Shown here piece by piece: positions 59,103-64,000 of a DNA stretch of 64,000 bases. The stretch is from Listeria immobilis (lineage in GTDB: Bacteria; Bacillota; Bacilli; Lactobacillales; Listeriaceae): contig NZ_JAASTZ010000002.1 in assembly GCF_014322765.1 (NCBI RefSeq), positions 177,492 through 241,491 on the forward strand, written 5' to 3'. Below the pieces are notes generated by a model, which was given only the letters and a program-made list of their open reading frames with translations, was not told the DNA's origin and searched no databases. Each line of letters opens with the position of its first letter. Within the stretch, counting starts at the first letter, position 1. A program made the translations under genes and the position numbers.

Positions 59103-60941
59103 ATGAAAAAACTTTTTAAACTTTTATTAGCAATTACATGTGTTATTGTGCTGACATATCCAACTGTCCCTGCATTTGCAGAAGAAACTTCATCAGATAA
59201 TGCCATCGTCAATATCCCTGATACAGCTTTAAAAGCATATTTGAATGGTCAACTTAATCAAGCAAGTGATGCAGATATTACAAAAGACCAAATGGCATTA
59301 ATAAAAACAATCACTCTTTCAGGATCCACGTTTACCGATTTAACAGGCTTAGAAACGGCCGTAAACCTGGGTTCAGTGAATATAAGTAATACAAATATTA
59401 GTGATTTAAATCCTCTTAAAAACAATACAGAATTAACCTATTTAAGCGTTTCTGGTGAAAACATTACAGATAGTTCATTTCCAGATTTGAATGGTTTAAC
59501 TAAACTCGAGAGTATAAGTATAAGTAGTAAAAATGTAACGCATCATGTTTTTGAAAAGTTAAATAAATTGCCTAAGCTAAGGTATTTATACGCGGAAAAT
59601 TCAATGAAAATTACAGATATTTCCCCGCTTGCCTCATTAGAAAATTTGGAAACACTCTTTCTTCAATTTGATGGCATTGATGACTTTAGACCTTTAAATA
59701 ATTTTGCTAGTTTTAAAAATGGCACACTTAAATCACTTTCAGCTTTTGGTCAGAATACGGGTCGAACTAATCCGAGAATTACTTTGAAATCTGGAAAATT
59801 AGATTATAATGAAGCAAATCAAACGCTTTACTTACCATTTTCAATGATGCCAAACCCATTAACTAGTTTTGATGGCACAGTAGCACCATTTTCAAAATCA
59901 ACTTCTGCAAGTAACACCTATTTAGGTTTTAATGATGTAGCAGTTGCAAGTTCTCGTCTTACTATTACAGATGATGGTATTACAGTGAGCGGAGTAACAA
60001 AAGAGGAGTTCGATGGTCTAACAGAATTGGAATATAATGCGCGTTATGATTTCCCGACAGGAAGTTATCCAACCCCGCCGAGCATGACGAATTATGTTGT
60101 CTCTAGTGGGACATATGACCAATATTTTGACATTAGTCATACGCTAGATTTAACTGCAGATGAAACTATTGGATACAATCAATATGCAGTAACTACAAAT
60201 GACCAATTTTTACAAGATATCAATGCGAAAACAGATGACGGAACAGCGGTTCAAAGTAATTTTGACCAAGTTGTAGATTTTAACACACCCGGCGAATATA
60301 TTGTTACTTTAAATGCAACAAATAGTGCTGGACTTCAAGCAAACCCTGTAGAAGTGAAAGTAACGGTTTATGCAAAACCAGTTATCACAGCAGATCCATC
60401 TATTAGCTATGAAGAAAATACTACCAAAACAGCGGAAGAATTTTTAGCAGAAACAAATAGCTCTGTTACAGAAAATGCAACTCTTACAAGTGATTTTAAT
60501 GATGTTGTGGATTTAAACACACCTGGTGAATATACGGTAACTCTTCAGGCTGAAAACGAACGTGGTCAAAGTGCGGATCCAGTCCAAATCATCGTGACAG
60601 TAACAGCTAAAGTTGATCCAACAAATCCAGTTGATCCAACAAATCCGACCGAACCAACAAAAGTAACACCAGACCCTGAAAATAATAAAACGACACCAAC
60701 AAAAGAACCGACAAACAAATCGACAAAAGCAAATGAACCAGCAGAACAACCTATAACCAAAGAGTCATCAACCAATTTAATGATGGAAGAAAGTACGGCA
60801 CTAACAACAAAAGAGCCAACAAAAACAACCCAGCAAAAGCTCCCTAAAACAGGTGATACAGATTCTAAAACATTGCCAGTTGCTTTTACTAGTTTGATGC
60901 TTGGTTTAACAGCAATGATCCTTTTGAAAAAACGTAAATAA
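59103..60941 (+). CDS. LPXTG-anchored leucine-rich-repeat protein (internalin-like)
   Basis: A 612-residue surface protein. Order: signal peptide (MKKLFKLLLAITCVIVL..., ending near AFAEE), about five irregular LRRs of 22-24 residues (about 40-215, for example LKNNTELTYLSVSGENITDS), an intermediate domain, two Ig-like repeats with AEEFLAETN and DLNTPGEYTVTL (about 345-510), a Pro/Thr/Lys-rich wall linker (about 515-575), then LPKTGD, helix and KKRK for sortase A. The LRRs are fewer and less regular than in InlA. GAGGAG precedes ATG 59103; the frame extends upstream without a better start. Confidence 0.92.
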   Translation: MKKLFKLLLAITCVIVLTYPTVPAFAEETSSDNAIVNIPDTALKAYLNGQLNQASDADITKDQMALIKTITLSGSTFTDLTGLETAVNLGSVNISNTNISDLNPLKNNTELTYLSVSGENITDSSFPDLNGLTKLESISISSKNVTHHVFEKLNKLPKLRYLYAENSMKITDISPLASLENLETLFLQFDGIDDFRPLNNFASFKNGTLKSLSAFGQNTGRTNPRITLKSGKLDYNEANQTLYLPFSMMPNPLTSFDGTVAPFSKSTSASNTYLGFNDVAVASSRLTITDDGITVSGVTKEEFDGLTELEYNARYDFPTGSYPTPPSMTNYVVSSGTYDQYFDISHTLDLTADETIGYNQYAVTTNDQFLQDINAKTDDGTAVQSNFDQVVDFNTPGEYIVTLNATNSAGLQANPVEVKVTVYAKPVITADPSISYEENTTKTAEEFLAETNSSVTENATLTSDFNDVVDLNTPGEYTVTLQAENERGQSADPVQIIVTVTAKVDPTNPVDPTNPTEPTKVTPDPENNKTTPTKEPTNKSTKANEPAEQPITKESSTNLMMEESTALTTKEPTKTTQQKLPKTGDTDSKTLPVAFTSLMLGLTAMILLKKRK

Positions 60942-61026
60942 GTAAACAAAAACACAAAATTCCTCGCCTAAAATTCTTTTTATAGGGTAAAGTATACTAT
61001 AAGAAAAGCTATGGGAGGTTAGTATT

Positions 61027-61458
61027 ATGGACAAATATCACCGTATTCTTGTCGCTGTAGATGGTTCTGAACCAGCAAAACTAGCATTTGAAAAAGGATT
61101 AGAATTGGCACTGAAATTAGATGGAGTGCTTGGAATTGCTAGCATTGTAGATTTACGTGCATTTTCGCCAAACGTTTCCTATGATGGTACCTTGGAAGAA
61201 AAAGCAGAACTTGAACTGAAAGGTAACGTGAATGAATACGCAGAAAAAGCCAGAGCAGCAGGAGTGAAACAAGTAGAAACTTTCGTTGCTAAAGGAAATC
61301 CAAAAGTCTTACTTTCAACTGATATTCCAGCACAGTTTCAAGCAGACTTAATTATTTGTGGAGCTACAGGGATGAACCGAGTCGAAAAACTAGTATTAGG
61401 TAGCGTTTCATCTTATATTATGGCACATGCGATTTGTGATACGTTAATAGCAAGATAA
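61027..61458 (+). CDS. Universal stress protein (UspA family)
   Basis: A 143-residue Usp-fold protein: YHRILVAVDGSEPAKLAFEKGLELA at the N terminus and the nucleotide-binding GATGMNRVEKLVLGSVSSYIMAHA at the end (G-2x-G-9x-G-S form). It probably binds ATP. GGGAGG precedes ATG 61027. Monocistronic with its own terminator. Confidence 0.93.
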   Translation: MDKYHRILVAVDGSEPAKLAFEKGLELALKLDGVLGIASIVDLRAFSPNVSYDGTLEEKAELELKGNVNEYAEKARAAGVKQVETFVAKGNPKVLLSTDIPAQFQADLIICGATGMNRVEKLVLGSVSSYIMAHAICDTLIAR

Positions 61459-61459
61459 G

Positions 61460-61490
61460 AAAAAGGAGCCGAGGGTGGGCTCCTTTTTTA
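61460..61490. terminator. Bidirectional terminator
   Basis: AAAAAGGAGCC pairs with GGCTCCTTTTTT around a 7-base loop, between the convergent usp and phosphoglycerate-mutase-like genes. Confidence 0.92.
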
Positions 61491-61491
61491 T

Positions 61492-62304
61492 TTATTTTTG
61501 ACCTTTTTCTACATAACTCATATCATTTACATCTTCAATTTTGAAATTACCATCTTTATAAGTGATTTTTGTAACACTCGCATTTTGAATACCAGTTGCT
61601 GGAAGTTTATAACCAGGCTCAATAGTATCAAGAAGTGCGCCGATGCTTAGTCCGTGAGAAACAAGTAGGACATTTTCATCGCCTTTTTTACTTTCTTTTT
61701 TCGCTACTTCTGTTAGTCCATCTTTAAGTCGACTTTGAATAGTTGCGTAATCTTCCGCAGGCCAGTTTTCGCCTTCTTTCACACGTGTTTTATCTAATTT
61801 TGCTACACTATCAGCGAAATTTTTGGGTGAAATACCAGCACTTTGCCATTCTTCTAATGTTTTCCCTTGGCTTTTCGCAATATCTGACCACATATTGTGA
61901 TTTAAATCGCCTTCATATGATCCAAAGTTAAATTCGCGGAAACGTGCATCTGTTTGCAATTTAGTATCCGAGGATTTCGCACTTTCTTCTAAAATCAGGT
62001 TTGCCGTTTGAATTGCGCGCCCACTGTCACTACTATAAGCAGCCCCAAAATCAACATCTTTTAATCCTTTTCCTGCAGATGTGACAACTTCTTCCCCAGC
62101 TGGAGTAAGCACGGCATCAGACCATCCTTGTACTCGGTCTGTGGTGTTAAGCATTGTTTTCCCATGACGAACAACATAGAATGTCACTGTACCATCTTTC
62201 TTTTCTGTTGTCTTTGTTTTGCTCGAAGTTGAATCGTTCCCACAGCCCGCAATCAGAAGTAAAGCGCAAAACATAACCATCACTTTCAAAACATTTTTCT
62301 TCAT
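61492..62304 (-). CDS. Phosphoglycerate-mutase-like (histidine phosphatase) lipoprotein
   Basis: A 270-residue exported lipoprotein: signal MKKNVLKVMVMFCALLLIAGC with an IAGC lipobox (Cys21), then a histidine-phosphatase domain (about 40-265). The catalytic RHG is in VVRHGKTMLNTTDRVQGWSD, AAYSSDSGRAIQTA carries the second Arg, and LLVSHGLSIGALL the second His. Being outside the membrane, it is a phosphatase of an extracellular ester rather than a glycolytic mutase. Promoter and leader features at 62305-62475 suggest CcpA control. AAGGAG precedes ATG 62304. Confidence 0.92.
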   Translation of the reverse strand: MKKNVLKVMVMFCALLLIAGCGNDSTSSKTKTTEKKDGTVTFYVVRHGKTMLNTTDRVQGWSDAVLTPAGEEVVTSAGKGLKDVDFGAAYSSDSGRAIQTANLILEESAKSSDTKLQTDARFREFNFGSYEGDLNHNMWSDIAKSQGKTLEEWQSAGISPKNFADSVAKLDKTRVKEGENWPAEDYATIQSRLKDGLTEVAKKESKKGDENVLLVSHGLSIGALLDTIEPGYKLPATGIQNASVTKITYKDGNFKIEDVNDMSYVEKGQK

Positions 62305-62475
62305 TCTTGTTCTCCTTTTTTATAAGTATTTAGCAAAATAAAAACCCAGATAAATTAGAAAAAAGCCCAAAAGCCATCTTCCAATCCATCTAGGTTATGC
62401 CCAAATTAGGTAACATTCCTGAGTGAGTTATTTGTTTATAGGATGATTTTAGCATAGATGGTAAGCGTTTACAAG
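62305..62475 (-). promoter_or_regulatory. cre-containing promoter and hairpin 5' UTR of the histidine-phosphatase lipoprotein
   Basis: On the minus strand TTGTAA (62474-62469), 17 bp, TAAAAT (62451-62446) forms the promoter. TGTAAACGCTTACC (62473-62460) matches the cre consensus at 13 of 14 positions and overlaps the -35. The 5' UTR of about 135 nt holds AACCTAGAT/ATCTGGGTT (62396-62388 with 62351-62343) followed by TTTATTTT, a long-loop terminator-like hairpin. Confidence 0.65.
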
Positions 62476-62487
62476 TTTATGTGTTTT

Positions 62488-62675
62488 CTGTCGATGTGTG
62501 GTAGCGTAAAAAGTACTGGAGACCGACAGATTTGCGAGATGCATTGGGAGAGAATGAGAGTGGGGGATATTTTGGTTTTGAATAGTAATTTTAGGAAGTT
62601 GAAGAGCCGATTTTGAGATAGGTCGACAAAAATAGCTTTGTGAGGTAAGATGGGAGTAAGGATGAAAATGGACGG
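62488..62675 (+). promoter_or_regulatory. CRISPR leader of the short array
   Basis: Begins CTGTCG (62488) pairing with CGACAG (62524-62529), has GGTCGACA at 62621-62628, and the 20-bp TGAGGTAAGATGGG... block just before the repeat. Each element is at the same distance from the first repeat as in the leader at 55381-55568. Confidence 0.75.
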
Positions 62676-62768
62676 GTTTTAACTACTTATTGTGAAATGT
62701 AAATCAAGCTTCGTATTTTTTTATCTTGAGAAGGTGTTAGTTTTAACTACTTATTGTGAAATGTAAAT
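62676..62768 (+). CRISPR. Two-repeat CRISPR remnant
   Basis: Two identical 29-nt repeats (62676-62704 and 62740-62768) starting GTTTTAACTACTTATTGTGA flank one 35-nt spacer. The repeat differs from the long array at a single position (AACTAC for AATTAC). A homologous leader precedes it. No cas gene follows; type I-B cas loci in Listeria are known, from memory, to sit near this gene position, so this is probably an array left after cas loss, or a minimal array. Confidence 0.93.
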
Positions 62769-63059
62769 ACTTCTGGAATATGTGGGAAGAAAGAACGAAG
62801 TCGACATTTATATCCTCTGAACGTGCAATTGTATAATAAATCGAAGGGACTTAAATATCGAAATTGATTTTCAAAATGTGGTTAATTATTGAACAGTATA
62901 ATTGGCATGTGTGGAAGGAAAATTTAATACATACCAAGAGACAGATGCGCTTTTCGATGTGTGAAAATGAAAGAGTAGAAACATGGTTCTACGCAACGGA
63001 TTAAACCAGATAGAAACAATTATGTCCGCTTGGAGTAAATTGAGAAATTGCAACAAAAA
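62769..63059. other. Non-coding stretch between the short array and the DUF1433-like gene
   Basis: About 290 bases. The first 36 could be a further spacer whose repeat has been lost. One open frame of 46 codons ending at 62997-63003 (...WHVWKENLIHTKRQMRF...) has no ribosome site and no recognisable match; it may be remnant sequence. Confidence 0.4.
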
Positions 63060-63092
63060 AACAAGGAACTAGTGCAAAATTAGTTTCTTGTT
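63060..63092 (-). terminator. Terminator of the DUF1433-like gene
   Basis: On the minus strand AACAAGAAACTA pairs with TAGTTCCTTGTT, followed by TTTTTT. It overlaps the stop codon. Confidence 0.85.
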
Positions 63093-63606
63093 AGAGTGGG
63101 TGTCGGTTATTTTGAAGGATAGAAGTTTCTAGAGACTGCAGGTCAGTTATAATTTCTTGAACAGAACGTGTTTTTAACGAAGATTCTTCTGTATTAGATT
63201 CCTTTTCTTTCTTCTTTTTGGCTTTTTCTTCGCGTTCAATGTCAGTTACATTTTTGGCTTTTTCTTGGAATTCTTTTTTTAAATAATCGTCGTATAGTCT
63301 ATTAGAGCCTGTACCATTAACGATCTCTACCCCATTTTTATCAACTGGAGCGTCAATTGTTAAAGTTTTATCATCATTTACATATCCTTCAATATGAGTT
63401 ACTCCAGTTGGATTGGTGTACGTAGTTGTTAGAGTTATGTTATTGATATTGTTAAAATTATAGTGTAAAAATTTTTCAATACGTGGTTTTTGTTCAGCCA
63501 TTAATTCTTTTTCCTGATGTTTCATGTATAAGTACCCTCCTAAAATGATACATAGTATAATAAGTGGTATGATTGATATGATGATGAGTTTCTTTTTTCT
63601 TTCCAT
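63091..63606 (-). CDS. DUF1433-like single-helix membrane protein
   Basis: A 171-residue protein with a short cytoplasmic MERKKK, one helix (about 8-27), an extracytoplasmic domain with FLHYNFNNINNITLTTTYTNPTGVTHIEGYVND, and a charged coiled tail. This central pattern matches DUF1433 as I recall it. It is divergent from the lipase-like gene 60 bases away; similar small membrane proteins accompany secreted effectors, so an immunity role is a guess. ATG 63606 follows GGGAG; a longer frame to 63651 lacks a site. Confidence 0.8.
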   Translation of the reverse strand: MERKKKLIIISIIPLIILCIILGGYLYMKHQEKELMAEQKPRIEKFLHYNFNNINNITLTTTYTNPTGVTHIEGYVNDDKTLTIDAPVDKNGVEIVNGTGSNRLYDDYLKKEFQEKAKNVTDIEREEKAKKKKEKESNTEESSLKTRSVQEIITDLQSLETSILQNNRHPL

Positions 63607-63665
63607 GTAGTAAACTCCCGTCTTTTGTTCTATAGAAAATAAGTATAACATACGCGGTGATGAAA

Positions 63666-64000
63666 ATGGCAGAATTTACAGATGAACAATATTTCAATTT
63701 ATCCGATGAAGTTTATAAGAATGATACATTGACTAAGGGACGAGATTTATTTACAAAAGATGGTTCGCATTGGAAAGTGATTAACTCGGTTGATAAGTCA
63801 GGAAGTGGCTTACAAGCCATCGCCGTTGTACCAGCAAAAGAATACAAAAAAGGAAAAACAGTTTACGGTAACGCTATTTTTGTGGCACGAGGTTCAGAAC
63901 CAAATGCCAAGCAATTTATGAAAGATTGGATTCACACGGATGTCGGGAAACTGGGTATTGGACAGAAACCAGAAACGGATAGAAAGTTAAAAAAAGCTGT
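63666..64000 (+). CDS. Lipase-like alpha/beta hydrolase, N-terminal part only
   Basis: The frame from ATG 63666 (or 63660) is open to the window edge, giving 111 residues: MAEFTDEQYFNLSDEVYKND, then HWKVINSVDKSGSGLQAIAVVP, NAIFVARGSEPNAKQFMKDW. The AIFVARGSE strand and loop resemble the oxyanion-side strand before the nucleophile of DUF2974/lipase class 3 proteins. The catalytic Ser would lie beyond the edge. It lacks a signal peptide, as type VII-exported effectors do. Confidence 0.72.
   Translation, partial: MAEFTDEQYFNLSDEVYKNDTLTKGRDLFTKDGSHWKVINSVDKSGSGLQAIAVVPAKEYKKGKTVYGNAIFVARGSEPNAKQFMKDWIHTDVGKLGIGQKPETDRKLKKA

Noticed and set aside
60513..60955. Minus-strand frames opposite the LRR protein linker
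   Set aside because: They are antisense shadows of the Pro/Thr/Lys-rich linker and have no start signals.
62830..63003. 46-codon frame as a cas6 remnant
   Set aside because: No recognisable Cas6 motif such as the glycine-rich loop could be seen; kept only as unexplained sequence.

Overview
The window is low-GC Firmicute DNA and reads as a chromosomal segment of Listeria sensu stricto. The evidence is the gene order from memory (PiT transporter, rph, ZIP transporter, pgdA, PBPB3-type penicillin-binding protein, LCP protein; later isdG, nitroreductase, cysteine-free rpmF; LysR with an OYE-aroE-aroD operon; a second prs followed by an RliB-type CRISPR array; a Lin0512-family gene; an LPXTG LRR protein). 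No rRNA, tRNA, transposase, integrase or phage gene was recognised. The inlA/inlB block that I recall lying between pgdA and the PBP gene in L. monocytogenes EGD-e is absent, so a non-pathogenic or less pathogenic species (innocua, welshimeri, seeligeri, marthii type) is more likely; this is inference.

Layout. 1-9000: small membrane proteins, phosphate transporter, VOC protein, rifampin phosphotransferase, a coiled-coil membrane protein and a ZIP metal transporter. 9000-17600: cell-envelope block with PgdA (lysozyme resistance), a nuclease/phosphatase-fold protein, a condensation-domain protein, a class B PBP, an LCP protein and a DUF2238-like membrane protein. 17600-23000: a cellobiose-type PTS operon (IIB-IIA-IIC, a GH1 6-phospho-glycosidase with an altered acid/base residue, and a PRD activator). 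23300-27800: MoxR-DUF58-transglutaminase operon. 27900-33600: PucR regulator, NCS1 permease, DUF917 protein and HyuA-type hydantoinase, a small uptake and catabolism cluster. 33700-39700: housekeeping genes (RlmN, HD phosphohydrolase) and a Fur-controlled iron section (IsdG, nitroreductase) next to a zinc-free L32 paralogue.

40175-46229 is a very large LPXTG surface protein gene whose signal peptide is frameshifted. 46300-52000: Nudix protein, then a LysR regulator divergent from an Old-Yellow-Enzyme/AroE/AroD operon likely acting on shikimate or quinate. 52100-55400: SGNH hydrolase, an EamA transporter behind a structured terminator-bearing leader that I cannot assign to a riboswitch class, a DUF896 protein and a PRPP synthetase paralogue.

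55381-62768 is the accessory region of most interest. Two orphan CRISPR arrays carry nearly the same repeat: 12 repeats at 55569-56313 and 2 repeats at 62676-62768. Each is preceded by a homologous leader whose conserved elements sit at identical distances from the first repeat. No cas gene is present in the window. The right edge carries a DUF1433-like membrane protein and the start of a lipase-like protein. Additional non-coding signals include a candidate small RNA upstream of pgdA, an unexplained strong promoter in the rph upstream region, Fur boxes, and a cre site with a hairpin-bearing 5' UTR upstream of a phosphoglycerate-mutase-like lipoprotein.
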